A stretch of DNA of 64,000 nt from positions 620,001 through 684,000 of the forward strand of contig NZ_CP041241.1 in assembly GCF_013488225.1 (NCBI RefSeq), in the 5' to 3' direction. Source of the DNA: Sinorhizobium mexicanum. GTDB taxonomy: Bacteria > Pseudomonadota > Alphaproteobacteria > Rhizobiales > Rhizobiaceae. The notes under the pieces were generated by a model. That model did not search any database and was not told the origin of the DNA. It saw only the letters and a list, made by a program, of their open reading frames with translations. Numbering within the stretch: the stretch's first letter is position 1; the number at the start of each line of letters is the position of its first letter. The position numbers were made by a program, and so were the translations under genes. Shown here one piece after another: positions 18,678-27,670 of this stretch.

Positions 18678-19642
18678 AACGTCGTGACATCATGAGACTG
18701 GCGGCCTTTGCGGCCGTCCTGGCGGCCACCACCGCCCTCTTGCCGGGCAAGGATGCGATGGCCCAGGACAAGAAATGGCGCATCGGCTTCAGCCAGGCGA
18801 CCACCATCGAGCCATGGCGCGCGCAGTTCAACAAGGACATCATCGCCGAAGCCGCGAAACATCCGGAAGTCGAACTCATCGTCACGGATGGCGAGGACAA
18901 GACGGAGAAACAGGTCGCCGACGTCGAGAACCTGATCCGCCAGGAAGTCAATGCGCTGCTCATTTCGCCAAAGGAATCGGCCGGCCTGACCGGCGTCGTC
19001 CAGCAGGCGATCGACGCGAAGATCCCCGTCTTCGTCCTCGACCGCAACGTCGAGACCGACCAATACACCCAGTTCGTCGGCGGCGACAACAAGCTGATCG
19101 GCCGGGCGGCGGGCGAATATGCGGTCGAGCTTCTTGGCGGCAAAGGCAAGGCTCAGGGCAATGTCGTCGAGATCTGGGGCGGCATGGGCACGCAGCCGGC
19201 GCACGACCGGCACGATGGCTTCCACGAATTTACCGACAAGGAACCGGGCATCAAGCAACTGCTCGACCAGCAGTCGGGCGACTGGAAGCAGGACCAGGCC
19301 TATAACATCATGGCGACGGCGCTCCGCAACAATGAGAAGATCGATCTCGTCTATGGCCACAACGATCCGATGGCCTACGGTGCATATCTCGCGGCGAAGG
19401 ACGCCGGCCGTGAGAAGGATATCAAGTTCATCGGCATCGATGCCCTGCCGGGTGAAGGCGTGACCTGGGTCAACAACGGTGAACTCACCGCGACCTTCCT
19501 CTATGCCACACCCGGTGCCGAGGGACTCCGTCAGGCGCTCAAGTTCCTGAATGGGGAAAAGGTCGAGAAGACCGTGACGCTCGACACGATGAAGGTGACT
19601 AAGGAGAACGCCGGCCAGATCATGAAGGACAACGGCCTGTAA
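18674..19642 (+). CDS. periplasmic sugar-binding protein (RbsB/YtfQ-like)
   Basis: A 322-residue Peripla_BP_4 protein. The signal region begins MKRRDIMRLAAFAAVLAATT, with a twin-Arg so Tat or Sec export is possible, ending near AMAQ (about 31). Mature core features are DGEDKTEKQVADVENLIRQ, PVFVLDRNV, VYGHNDPMAYGAY and FIGIDALPGEG. RBS GGAGGAAAGGAAG precedes the ATG. It is unusual in being last in the operon, after ATPase and permease. Ligand unknown; the sequence looks closer to YtfQ-like furanose binders than to ribose binders, by memory. Confidence 0.9.
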   Translation: MKRRDIMRLAAFAAVLAATTALLPGKDAMAQDKKWRIGFSQATTIEPWRAQFNKDIIAEAAKHPEVELIVTDGEDKTEKQVADVENLIRQEVNALLISPKESAGLTGVVQQAIDAKIPVFVLDRNVETDQYTQFVGGDNKLIGRAAGEYAVELLGGKGKAQGNVVEIWGGMGTQPAHDRHDGFHEFTDKEPGIKQLLDQQSGDWKQDQAYNIMATALRNNEKIDLVYGHNDPMAYGAYLAAKDAGREKDIKFIGIDALPGEGVTWVNNGELTATFLYATPGAEGLRQALKFLNGEKVEKTVTLDTMKVTKENAGQIMKDNGL

Positions 19643-19659
19643 TTCCTTCGTGCCCGTGC

Positions 19660-19730
19660 GCGCTCAATCTCCCCTCTTGTGGGGGAGGTGCCCGGCAGGA
19701 CAGAGGGGCGCCCGGACAAACTCGGAGCCG
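19660..19730. repeat. rhizobial intergenic repeat fragment
   Basis: CTCCCCTCTTGTGGGGGAG starting near 19670, followed by GTGCCCGGCAGGACAGAGGGG, resembles a mobile intergenic repeat I recall from many Rhizobiales genomes. It contains its own inverted repeat. Boundaries are approximate. Confidence 0.5.
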
Positions 19731-19770
19731 GAACGATCCAATCAGCCGGGGTTGTCGTGCCAGTTCTTGC

Positions 19771-19799
19771 TGCCCAAAAGCGTGAAGCGCTTTTGGGCA
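19771..19799. terminator. bidirectional hairpin between convergent operons
   Basis: Perfect 12-bp stem TGCCCAAAAGCG / CGCTTTTGGGCA with a 5-nt loop. It lies between the convergent ABC operon (ends 19642) and otnK (ends 19892). The A-tract and T-tract sit inside the arms, so it could terminate both transcripts. Confidence 0.65.
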
Positions 19800-19891
19800 C
19801 TTCGAATGGCTGCATGTCTTCGTCCTTCAATCGGAGAGAAGCATGCGCCAGCGGGCGGCGGGGGTGGACGAGGGGGCACCCGCCGCCCCTT

Positions 19892-21175
19892 TTAGCGCAT
19901 CATCGCCAGCGCCGTGGCGAAGAAGTCGTCGCCTCCGAAATTGCCGGATTTGAGCGTCACAAGCATCTCGCCCTGTGAATTGCCGATCGTCCGGAGCATT
20001 GGCACGCCGGGCGCGATCTCCGGGCCGATCAGGAACGCCGGAATTCCCAGCATGTCGACGGTCGCGCCGGAGGTTTCCCCGCCGGCGACGACGAGACGCC
20101 GCACGCCTCTTGCCACCAACTCGGCGGCGATCGCCGAGGTAGCGGCCTCGATGGCGCGCCCGGATATTTCGCGTCCATAGCGCGACTGCAGGTCGGAAAC
20201 GGCCTCGGGCGTGGTGCTGGCGGCAATGACGATCGGCCCTGCTTCCATTCGCTCCCCTGCCCAGGAAAGTGCGGCTGAGATTTCGTCCGAGGCGGCGGTG
20301 AGCAATCTTTCGGGATCGAGCCTCAGGACCGGCATTGCCTGTTCGGCGATGGCAATCTGGCGAAGAGTGGCGCTGGAGCAGCTGCCGGCGATGACGGCCG
20401 CATGCCCGCCGACGGGACGGATGGCGTCGGCCGTGGTATTGACCGTCGACGGCACACGGCCGGAACGCACGAGTGCGCGTGCGAGGCCAAGACCGAGACC
20501 GGAGGCGCCGATCGATACCGGTGTCCGAAGCGCGACCTCGCCGAGTGTCTCCAGATCGCTTTCGAAGACCGCATCGGCTATCGCCGCGCCGGCGCCCTCG
20601 GCACGCAGCGCATCGAGCCGCGCCTTCACGGCATCGGGTCCGCCCGCCACGGCTGGCAGGTCGATGAGGCCGATCGCGCCCCGCGACTGGCTGGCCATGA
20701 CCCGCACCAGATTGGCGTCGTGCATGGGATTGAGCGGATGATCCTTGAGCGGGCTTTCGTCGAGCGGCTGGCCGTTGACGAAAAGGTGGCCGAGATAAAC
20801 GGTGCGTCCGGTTTCCGGAAAGGCTGGGGTGACGAGCACCGTGCCGCCGCCCGCGGCCTCCGCAAGCGCCTCCGTCACCGGGCCGATATTGCCCTGGTCG
20901 GTCGAATCGAAGGTCGAGCAGATCTTGTAAAGCACATGCATCGCTCCGCGCCCGCGCAGCCAGCGTTCGGCCGTGCCCGCGGCGGCCACGGCTTCCTGCG
21001 CGGCGACCGAGCGGATCTTCAGCGAAACCACCACCGCGTCGACATCGGGCAACGGCAGCGACGGATCAGGAATGCCGACCGTCTGCACCGTGCGGAGCCC
21101 GTTCTTTGTCAGCGTATTGGCGAGGTCGGAGGCGCCGGTGTAGTCGTCAGCAATCGATCCGAGCAGGATGGTCAT
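19892..21175 (-). CDS. otnK: 3-oxo-tetronate kinase (DUF1537 family)
   Basis: A 427-residue four-carbon acid sugar kinase. The N-terminal substrate domain begins GSIADDYTGASDLANTL, the DUF1537 hallmark, with KICSTFDSTDQGNIG near 85-99. The C-terminal nucleotide domain has RRLVVAGGETSGATVDMLGI (about 350-369) and LKSGNFGG near the end. It phosphorylates 3-oxo-tetronate to the 4-phosphate. It is the third gene of ltnD-otnI-otnK, 3 bases after otnI; otnC lies across the divergent promoter. Together these match the L-threonate/D-erythronate pathway. Confidence 0.93.
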   Translation of the reverse strand: MTILLGSIADDYTGASDLANTLTKNGLRTVQTVGIPDPSLPLPDVDAVVVSLKIRSVAAQEAVAAAGTAERWLRGRGAMHVLYKICSTFDSTDQGNIGPVTEALAEAAGGGTVLVTPAFPETGRTVYLGHLFVNGQPLDESPLKDHPLNPMHDANLVRVMASQSRGAIGLIDLPAVAGGPDAVKARLDALRAEGAGAAIADAVFESDLETLGEVALRTPVSIGASGLGLGLARALVRSGRVPSTVNTTADAIRPVGGHAAVIAGSCSSATLRQIAIAEQAMPVLRLDPERLLTAASDEISAALSWAGERMEAGPIVIAASTTPEAVSDLQSRYGREISGRAIEAATSAIAAELVARGVRRLVVAGGETSGATVDMLGIPAFLIGPEIAPGVPMLRTIGNSQGEMLVTLKSGNFGGDDFFATALAMMR

Positions 21176-21178
21176 CGC

Positions 21179-21955
21179 TCAACTCCGGGCAAAAGGCTTG
21201 TACCAGTCGAGGCCGTCGAGCGTCCGGCCACGCGGGATATATTCGCAACCGACGAAACCATCATATCCGAGGCGGTCGATTTCCTCGAAGAGATATCGAT
21301 AGTTCAGCTCTTCGCTATCGGGTTCATGGCGGGAAGGGACGCTCGCGATCTGGATGTGGCCGATCATCGGCAACAGGCGACGCAGCGCCATGACGATGTC
21401 GCCGTGCAGGATCTGGCGGTGATAGATGTCGAATTGAAGCTTGAGGTTCGCCAGGTCCAGTTCGGCGACAAGGCGCTCGGCCGCACCGAAGTCGTTGAGG
21501 AAGTAGCCCGGCATGTTTCGTCCGTTGATCGGCTCGATGAGCAGGTCGATGCCGCTCTCCGCCAGACGTTCGGCCGCGTAAGCGATGGACCGCCGATAGG
21601 AGGATGCGGCCTCTTCGTCGTCGCGATCGGCGAGACCCGCCATCAGGTGCAGCCTTTTTACGCCTGTCGCGGCCGCATAGTCGAGCGCCCGTTCCACGCT
21701 CGACCTCAGCTCGTCGAAACGGCCGGGGAGCGCCGCGATGCCGCGTTCACCGGCTCCCCAGTCGCCTGGTGGCAGATTGAACAGCGCCTGCTTGAGGTCG
21801 TTGCGGGCAAGCCGTTCGGCAATGACGTCCGGCGCGACTTCATAGGGAAACAGATATTCGACGGCGGCGAATCCGGCGTCCGCCGCCGCGTCGAAGCGGT
21901 CGAGGAACGACCACTCGTTGAACATCGTCGTCAGGTTGGCGGCGAAGGCCGGCAT
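21179..21955 (-). CDS. otnI: 2-oxo-tetronate isomerase (hydroxypyruvate isomerase family)
   Basis: A 258-residue AP-endonuclease-2-like TIM barrel. Motifs are FAANLTTMFNEWSFLDRF at the start, the Glu in LLIEPINGRNMPGYFL (about 142), FDIYHRQILHGD (about 175) and final EYIPRGRT with the metal-ligand Glu. The hydroxypyruvate-isomerase family signature is clear. Next to otnK and ltnD it is best read as OtnI, converting 2-oxo-tetronate to 3-oxo-tetronate; alone it could be called Hyi. Confidence 0.9.
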   Translation of the reverse strand: MPAFAANLTTMFNEWSFLDRFDAAADAGFAAVEYLFPYEVAPDVIAERLARNDLKQALFNLPPGDWGAGERGIAALPGRFDELRSSVERALDYAAATGVKRLHLMAGLADRDDEEAASSYRRSIAYAAERLAESGIDLLIEPINGRNMPGYFLNDFGAAERLVAELDLANLKLQFDIYHRQILHGDIVMALRRLLPMIGHIQIASVPSRHEPDSEELNYRYLFEEIDRLGYDGFVGCEYIPRGRTLDGLDWYKPFARS

Positions 21956-21964
21956 TGTCGCGTC

Positions 21965-22903
21965 CTATTCTTTCTTCGAGTTGGTGCCAGGTAGCGTTGC
22001 GCCGGAAAGCTGGGCATAGAGCCGGGCAAGCGAGGAATCGTCGTCGCGGCCCATGCCGGCGCCCGCGGCGGCGAGATACATCTGCAGCGCCGCTGCCGCG
22101 AGCGGCACGGGATAGCGCTCGGACCGGGCCATGTCCTGGACGATGCCGAGATCCTTGACGAAGATCTCGATGGCGCTGCGCGGCGTGTAATCGCCGGCAA
22201 GCACATGCGGCACCCGGTTTTCAAACATCCAGGAACTGCCGGCCGAAGCAGTGATCACCTCGTAGACCTTTCCGAGCTCGAGCCCCTGCTTGGCGGCAAA
22301 GCTTATCGCTTCGCAGGCGGCCGCTATGTGGACACCGGCCAGAAGCTGGTTGATCATCTTGAAGGCCGCGCCGGTTCCCGCCGTATCGCCGAGTTCGTAG
22401 ATCTTGGCGGCCATTGCATCGAGAGCCGGGCGGGCGCCTTCGAACGCCGCCTTCGAACCGGACGCCATGATCGTCAGTTCGCCGCTGGCGGCTTTCGCTG
22501 CACCCCCGGAAATCGGTGCGTCGAGGTAGTGGAAACCGAGGACCTCTGCCCGCTGCGACAGATCTCTAGCGACGGCGGGATCCATCGTCGCCGAGGAGAC
22601 GAACACCGCGCCGGGTTTGATCACGCCAGCGATGCCGTCTGGGCCGAACAGTATCCCTTCAGTCTGTGCGCCATTCACGACGACGGAGACGATGATGTCT
22701 GCTCCGCGCGCCGCGTCGGCGGCCGTAGCTGCACCTCGTCCACCTTCTTCAACGAAACGGCCGACCGCTGCGGGTGCGATGTCGTAGCCGACGACGTCGA
22801 GACCTGCGCGTTTCATCGACCGCGCCATGCCGAACCCCATCGAGCCGAGGCCGATCACAGCGGCGAGGACAGTACCGCCTGCATTTTCCAACTGAGACGA
22901 CAT
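21965..22903 (-). CDS. ltnD: L-threonate dehydrogenase
   Basis: A 312-residue beta-hydroxyacid dehydrogenase. The Rossmann motif is AVIGLGSMGFGMARSM (about 15-30), the substrate loop DAPISGGAAKAASGELTIM (about 128-146), and the catalytic Lys lies in GTGAAFKMINQLLAG. ATG 22903 follows the operator region; the open extension to 23020 would run through the paired operators. It is first in ltnD-otnI-otnK. It oxidises L-threonate to 2-oxo-tetronate with NAD; substrate assigned from family and gene context. Confidence 0.9.
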   Translation of the reverse strand: MSSQLENAGGTVLAAVIGLGSMGFGMARSMKRAGLDVVGYDIAPAAVGRFVEEGGRGAATAADAARGADIIVSVVVNGAQTEGILFGPDGIAGVIKPGAVFVSSATMDPAVARDLSQRAEVLGFHYLDAPISGGAAKAASGELTIMASGSKAAFEGARPALDAMAAKIYELGDTAGTGAAFKMINQLLAGVHIAAACEAISFAAKQGLELGKVYEVITASAGSSWMFENRVPHVLAGDYTPRSAIEIFVKDLGIVQDMARSERYPVPLAAAALQMYLAAAGAGMGRDDDSSLARLYAQLSGATLPGTNSKKE

Positions 22904-22981
22904 GCGACATGCTCCAATCGAGGGAGGAAGCGATGATAGTCCTGTGCCTGTTTCGGCGTCTGCAGTTCTTTCTAGTGGGTT

Positions 22982-23020
22982 TTGGCAGCGCTGCCAATTT
23001 GAAATTGGTAGCGCTGCCAA
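22982..23020. promoter_or_regulatory. tandem LacI-family operators TTGGYAGCGCTGCCAA
   Basis: TTGGCAGCGCTGCCAA (22982-22997, a perfect palindrome) and TTGGTAGCGCTGCCAA (23005-23020, one mismatch) are 23 bp apart centre to centre. The whole block is itself a near-perfect inverted repeat around AATTTGAAATT. It lies in the divergent region between ltnD and the LacI gene and very likely binds that regulator, controlling both transcripts. Confidence 0.85.
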
Positions 23021-23113
23021 AATATCTTGCTATTGAATCTATCAGGCAGTTGCGAAGCGGCGGTCTGTAAGAAAACAGGGTTGGACGTGAACTTGGATGC
23101 CAGGCACCACACG

Positions 23114-24091
23114 ATGGTGACGCTTGCGAAGGTCGCCGAAGCGGCCGGCGTCGGCGAGAGCACGGTTTCGCGCGTTCTTCGAAATCACGGTTCGTTTTCC
23201 CGCAAGACGAAGGACCGGGTGATGGAGGCGGTCGAGCGGCTCGGCTATGTGCCGAACCGGATCGCAGGCACGCTGGCTTCCGCTGGCTCGCGCCTCGTTG
23301 CGATGGTCATTCCGTCGCTCACGAACATCGTGTTTGCCGATGTGCTGCGCGGGGCGAGCGGCATTCTAGAGGAGAACCAGCACCAGGCAGTTTTCTCCGT
23401 GACCGAATATGAGCCGGAGAAGGAGGAAGCGCTCGTCGCCGCAATGCTCGCCTGGCGGCCGACAGCGGTGATGTTGGCGGGCTTCGAGCACTCCAACGGC
23501 ACAGTGAAGATGCTGCGCGCGAGCGGGTGCCGCGTCGTGGAACTGCTAGATCTGGATGGCGCTGCACAGGACCTGGCGGTCGGTTTCTCCAATCGCGCGG
23601 CAGGATCCGTCGCGGCCGATTTTCTCCTGAAGCGCGGCTATCGCAAGATCGGCTATGTCGGTCACGATCTCGACCGCGACACCCGCGCGGCAAAACGCTT
23701 CGCAGGTTTCCGCGAGACGCTGGGTGCCGCCGGCTTTCCGCTCGTCGATAGTGAAATTCACGCCGGCGCCTCGTCGGTGGAGGGCGGACGATTGGCGCTG
23801 GAGCGGCTGCTCACAAGAATGCCGGGCCTCGATGCGGTCTATTTCTCGAACGACGACATGGCGCTTGGCGGCTATTTCCATTGTCTGGCGCGCGGCATTC
23901 AGGTGCCCGAACGCCTGGCACTTTTCGGCCACAACGGCCTCGACATCGGCCGGGTGACGCCGCAGCCGCTCTCGACAATCCGAACGCCCCGGGTTGCAAC
24001 AGGGCGAGTGGCTGCGGAACTTGTCGTCACGGATGCGCCGTCGCAGGTCGTCGACCTCGGTTTTGAGCTGATCGAAGGGGCGACCGCCTGA
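23114..24091 (+). CDS. LacI-family regulator of the tetronate genes
   Basis: A protein of about 325 residues. The HTH is MVTLAKVAEAAGVGESTVSRVLRN at the start with hinge YVPNRIAGTLAS; the effector domain (about 60-320) has VAMVIPSLTNIVFADVL and YFSNDDMALGGYFHCLARG. The start is uncertain: GTG at 23087 would add nine residues, and neither start has a strong ribosome site. It is divergent from ltnD with tandem operators between, and 17 bases upstream of otnC, so likely controls both arms. Confidence 0.88.
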   Translation: MVTLAKVAEAAGVGESTVSRVLRNHGSFSRKTKDRVMEAVERLGYVPNRIAGTLASAGSRLVAMVIPSLTNIVFADVLRGASGILEENQHQAVFSVTEYEPEKEEALVAAMLAWRPTAVMLAGFEHSNGTVKMLRASGCRVVELLDLDGAAQDLAVGFSNRAAGSVAADFLLKRGYRKIGYVGHDLDRDTRAAKRFAGFRETLGAAGFPLVDSEIHAGASSVEGGRLALERLLTRMPGLDAVYFSNDDMALGGYFHCLARGIQVPERLALFGHNGLDIGRVTPQPLSTIRTPRVATGRVAAELVVTDAPSQVVDLGFELIEGATA

Positions 24092-24107
24092 CAGGAAAGG
24101 GATTGTC

Positions 24108-24785
24108 ATGTCCGAGAACCGTCTGCGTGAGGAAATCTGCCGTTATGGGCGATCGCTCTTCGAGCGGGGCCTGACGCCCGGATCGTCGGGCAACATATCG
24201 CTGAGACTCGACGATGGCGGCTGGCTGGTGACGCCGACCAACGCTTCGCTCGGCTTTCTCGATCCCGCCCGAATATCGCGGCTCGACGCCGCGGGCCAAC
24301 TCATCTCGGGCGATAAGCCGACCAAGGAAATCCCGCTTCACGCTGCTCTCTACGAGACGCGCGGCAGCGCCCGCGCCATCGTCCACCTGCATTCCACCCA
24401 TGCGGTGGCGCTCACCATGTTGCCGGAGATCGATCCGCGCGCAGCGCTGCCGCCGATGACGCCCTATTATCTGATGCGTGCCGGTGAAACGGCCCTTGTA
24501 CCCTACTATCGCCCCGGCGACCCGGCGGTTGCCGATGCGATCCGTGGACTTGCGGGCAGGTATGCATCGGTATTGCTTGCCAATCACGGCCCGGTCGTGG
24601 CCGGCGACAGCCTCGAGGCGGCTGTGTTCGCCACCGAAGAGCTGGAGGAAACGGCAAAGCTCTATCTGCTGTTGCGCAATCTCAATCCGCGGTATCTCAG
24701 CCCCCAGCAGGTGGATGACCTCGCGAAAACCTTCGGGCTCGATCTCCCATCACGCAGCGATCGTGAAGGGCACGATCACGGCTGA
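24108..24785 (+). CDS. otnC: 3-oxo-tetronate 4-phosphate decarboxylase (class II aldolase fold)
   Basis: A 225-residue class II aldolase/adducin protein. Motifs are LTPGSSGNISLRL (about 24-36), TNASLGFLDP, zinc ligands in IVHLHSTHAVALT (about 88-100) and the third His in LLANHGPVVAGDS (about 160). AGGAAAGGGATT precedes the ATG. It is co-transcribed with the LacI gene. In context it is OtnC, cleaving 3-oxo-tetronate 4-phosphate to dihydroxyacetone phosphate and CO2, the last step of threonate/erythronate use. By fold alone an L-fuculose-phosphate aldolase-like role would be possible. Confidence 0.9.
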   Translation: MSENRLREEICRYGRSLFERGLTPGSSGNISLRLDDGGWLVTPTNASLGFLDPARISRLDAAGQLISGDKPTKEIPLHAALYETRGSARAIVHLHSTHAVALTMLPEIDPRAALPPMTPYYLMRAGETALVPYYRPGDPAVADAIRGLAGRYASVLLANHGPVVAGDSLEAAVFATEELEETAKLYLLLRNLNPRYLSPQQVDDLAKTFGLDLPSRSDREGHDHG

Positions 24786-24961
24786 ACCTGGCGGCGAAAC
24801 AGTGCGTTAGCCGTATAAGCGGGCAAGGTGTCTCTGCATTCATTCCTCGCAAGAAACGTCTTGCAATCCGCGTGCGCCGCACAAGAAGCCGCGCATTTTT
24901 GACGCGCTGCCGCGACGAACTGCGCTTGACGGCCTCCTTCTTTGCGGGGTCTATTTGTATG

Positions 24962-24992
24962 ACTGATCCGGTGGACCAACCAGTGGATCAGT
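24962..24992. promoter_or_regulatory. inverted repeat, candidate GntR/FCD operator
   Basis: ACTGATCC (24962-24969) and GGATCAGT (24985-24992) are perfect 8-bp arms around a 15-bp centre that contains GGTGGACCAACCAG. It lies immediately upstream of the GGGAGG site and GTG start of the GntR-family gene, so it is probably that regulator's own operator. Confidence 0.65.
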
Positions 24993-25008
24993 TGGGAGGT
25001 GAGACGCA

Positions 25009-25785
25009 GTGAATGGCAGTCCCATACTCACGCAAATGCCGAAGATCGGGCGGAGCCTCGAACGTCGCACCGCGCGTGACGTGATTGCCGACAAGCTGAT
25101 GGTTCTCGTTGCGACCAACATGCTGCATCCCGGCGACGAGCTTCCGGGCGAGCGCGAACTCGCCAATGTGCTCCATGTCAGCCGTGAGACCGTGCGCGGC
25201 GCCATCCAGACGCTCGCCGCGCGTGGCATCATCGAGGTTTCCCAAGGTAGCCGCAGCCGGGTCGCCAATGTCGACCTCAGCGACGTGACCGTGACGATCG
25301 CCTCGCCGAACGCCATCGATAGCTACGATCTCGAGGCGGTTCACGCCGCGAGGCTGCATATCGAGCTGAAGGTCGTAGGTGACGCCGCCGAAAACATCGA
25401 CGAGGATACGCTCCGCAAGCTGGAGAGCCTGCTCGAAGCGCAGCGGCTCGGCGGCGGCGACGCCATGCGATTCCTGATCTGCGATCGTGAGTTCCATGTG
25501 GCGATCTATCGGGCTTGCGGCAATCCGCTGCTCTCAGACTTCGTCACTGATCTCTACACCTACATGATGAACTACCGGCGCAGTGCCATGTCGCGGCCCG
25601 GCGCGATCGACGCCAGCTACAAGGATCACAGCGAGATCGTGGCAGCGCTTGCCCGGCGCGACCGTGAGGCCGTCGTCGCGGCGTTTCGCCATCATCTCAT
25701 GCGAATCTACGAGACGACGAAGGAATTGCTCGTCGAGCACGGCCGAGCGGAAAAGCCGACAGGCAAGGGTGAAAAGACACGCTGA
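25009..25785 (+). CDS. FadR-type GntR regulator (FCD domain)
   Basis: A 258-residue GntR protein. The winged HTH (about 22-85) has GDELPGERELANVLHVSRETVRGAIQ, and the all-helical FCD effector domain (about 105-245) has metal-ligand candidates in FLICDREFHVAIYRACGN and HSEIVAALARRDREA. The start is GTG at 25009, supported by GGGAGG nine bases upstream and by the operator ahead of it. It is first gene of the run denD, SDR, ABC importer. FCD regulators usually sense small carboxylic acids, fitting a tetronate-type inducer. Confidence 0.9.
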   Translation: MNGSPILTQMPKIGRSLERRTARDVIADKLMVLVATNMLHPGDELPGERELANVLHVSRETVRGAIQTLAARGIIEVSQGSRSRVANVDLSDVTVTIASPNAIDSYDLEAVHAARLHIELKVVGDAAENIDEDTLRKLESLLEAQRLGGGDAMRFLICDREFHVAIYRACGNPLLSDFVTDLYTYMMNYRRSAMSRPGAIDASYKDHSEIVAALARRDREAVVAAFRHHLMRIYETTKELLVEHGRAEKPTGKGEKTR

Positions 25786-25824
25786 ACCCGGAATGTCCCG
25801 GGCGGAATACGGAGGTTCACGCGA

Positions 25825-26808
25825 ATGCATGTCATGGTCATAGGTGCAGCGGGAATGATCGGCCGCAAGCTGGTCGAGAAACTCGCCGCAGAGCCGGATG
25901 CCCTCGGCTACGAGATCACCCGGCTCACGTTGGTGGACGTGGTCGAGGCACCCGTACCCGCGACACTTTCCGCGACTTCGACCGCGCCGGCAGTCGATCT
26001 TTCTTCCGAGGGCGGCGCAGAACGGCTCATTGCGTCACGGCCGGACGTTATTTTTCATCTGGCGGCGATCGTTTCCGGCGAAGCCGAGGCCGATTTCGAC
26101 AAAGGTTACCGCGTTAATCTCGACGGCACGCGTTCGCTGTTTGAGGCGATCCGCCACGAAAACCGCAACGGACCCTACTTCCCGCGTCTCGTCTTTGCCT
26201 CGTCGATTGCCGTCTTCGGCCAGCCTTTCCCGGAAAAGATCGGGGACGAATTTTTCACGACCCCGCTGACGAGCTACGGCACGCAGAAGGCCATTTGCGA
26301 ATTGCTGCTCGCCGACTATACGCGTCGGGGCATCTTCGACGGCATCGGCATCCGTCTCCCGACCATCTGCGTCCGGCCCGGCAAGCCCAACAAGGCGGCG
26401 TCGGGCTTCTTCTCGAACATTCTGCGCGAGCCGCTGGTCGGGCAGGAGGCGGTGTTGCCGGTGGACGAGAACGTCCGCCACTGGTTCGCAAGCCCGCGTT
26501 CGGCGGTCGGTTTTTTCGTCCATGCGGCGCGCATGGACACCGCAAGCATCGGGCCGCGGCGCAACCTGACCATGCCGGGACTGTCGGCACTGGTGGGCGA
26601 GGAAATCGCCGCGCTCGGACGGGTTGCCGGCGAGAAGGCGGTACGCCTTATCCGCCGCGAACCGGATCCGATCATCGCCTCGATCGTCTCCGGCTGGGCC
26701 ACCGATTTCGATGCCCGCCGTGCAAGCGAGCTCGGCTTTACGGCGGAAAGCAATTTCGACGAAATCATCCGGATCCATATCGAGGACGAACTCGGAGGGA
26801 GGATCTGA
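25825..26808 (+). CDS. denD: D-erythronate dehydrogenase
   Basis: A 327-residue extended SDR (NAD-dependent epimerase family). Rossmann motif [14 protein letters not shown] is at the start, the [20 protein letters not shown] segment near 75-94, and catalytic SYGTQK (Tyr and Lys, about 152-157) preceded by ASSIAVFG. The DenD-like C-terminal region contains [22 protein letters not shown]. DenD oxidises D-erythronate to the 2-oxo acid, which the neighbouring otnI, otnK and otnC can process. It is 39 bases after the GntR gene and 1 base before the next SDR gene. Confidence 0.87.
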   Translation: MHVMVIGAAGMIGRKLVEKLAAEPDALGYEITRLTLVDVVEAPVPATLSATSTAPAVDLSSEGGAERLIASRPDVIFHLAAIVSGEAEADFDKGYRVNLDGTRSLFEAIRHENRNGPYFPRLVFASSIAVFGQPFPEKIGDEFFTTPLTSYGTQKAICELLLADYTRRGIFDGIGIRLPTICVRPGKPNKAASGFFSNILREPLVGQEAVLPVDENVRHWFASPRSAVGFFVHAARMDTASIGPRRNLTMPGLSALVGEEIAALGRVAGEKAVRLIRREPDPIIASIVSGWATDFDARRASELGFTAESNFDEIIRIHIEDELGGRI

Positions 26809-26809
26809 C

Positions 26810-27586
26810 ATGGCGCAAGCGAAAAGGTCGGGCGAAGGAAAGATCGCGCTCGTGACCGGCGGCGGCACCGGCGTCGGTCGAGGGATAGCCAAGGCCTTGA
26901 GCATCGAGCGCTACACCCTCGTCATCACCGGCCGCCGGCCTGACGTGCTGGAACGCGCGGCCGGTGAAATTGCGCGGGAGACCGGCGCCGCCGTGCGGGC
27001 GATCACCTGCGACGTCGGCAATCCGGCCCAGGTCGCGGCCCTGTTCGCGGCAATCCGGGACGAGTTCGGTCGGCTCGACCTGCTTGTCAACAATGCCGGC
27101 TCGAACGTGCCGCCGGTGCCGCTCGAGGATGTGACGTTCGAGCAGTGGAGCGACATCGTCGCGGCGAACCTGACCGGCGCCTTCCTTTGCACCCAGCATG
27201 CTTTCCGGCTGATGAAGACCCAGGACCCGCGCGGCGGACGGATTATCAACAACGGCTCCATCTCCGCGACGACGCCGAGGCCGAATTCCGCCCCTTACAC
27301 AGCGACCAAACACGCGATCACGGGGCTGACGAAATCCACCGCGCTCGACGGGCGGGCCCACGACATTGCCTGCGGCCAGATCGACATCGGCAACGCGGCG
27401 ACCGACATGACCGAGAAGATGAGCACGGGCGTGCTGCAGGCCAATGGAGAAGTCGCGCCTGAGCCGACCATTCCCGTCGCGCACATCGCCGAGGCCGTCG
27501 TCTACATGGCGAGCCTGCCGCTGACGGCCAATGTGCTGACCATGACCGTCATGGCGACGAAGATGCCGCTGGTCGGACGCGGATAG
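26810..27586 (+). CDS. classical short-chain dehydrogenase
   Basis: A 258-residue classical SDR. The cofactor motif is [13 protein letters not shown] (about 15-27), with NNAG near 90 and active-site Ser in [14 protein letters not shown] followed by Tyr and Lys in PYTATK. The GGAGGGAGG of the denD 3' end precedes the ATG, one base after the denD stop. It is coupled to denD, so probably handles a related acid sugar or polyol, but the substrate cannot be read from sequence. Confidence 0.85.
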   Translation: MAQAKRSGEGKIALVTGGGTGVGRGIAKALSIERYTLVITGRRPDVLERAAGEIARETGAAVRAITCDVGNPAQVAALFAAIRDEFGRLDLLVNNAGSNVPPVPLEDVTFEQWSDIVAANLTGAFLCTQHAFRLMKTQDPRGGRIINNGSISATTPRPNSAPYTATKHAITGLTKSTALDGRAHDIACGQIDIGNAATDMTEKMSTGVLQANGEVAPEPTIPVAHIAEAVVYMASLPLTANVLTMTVMATKMPLVGRG

Positions 27587-27670
27587 GAGAAATTCCAAAG
27601 GTCGCTCGCGGACGGGCAGGGGATGACCGGACGCAAGCGACCAGCATGGCAGATATTGGGAGGAACGCAT

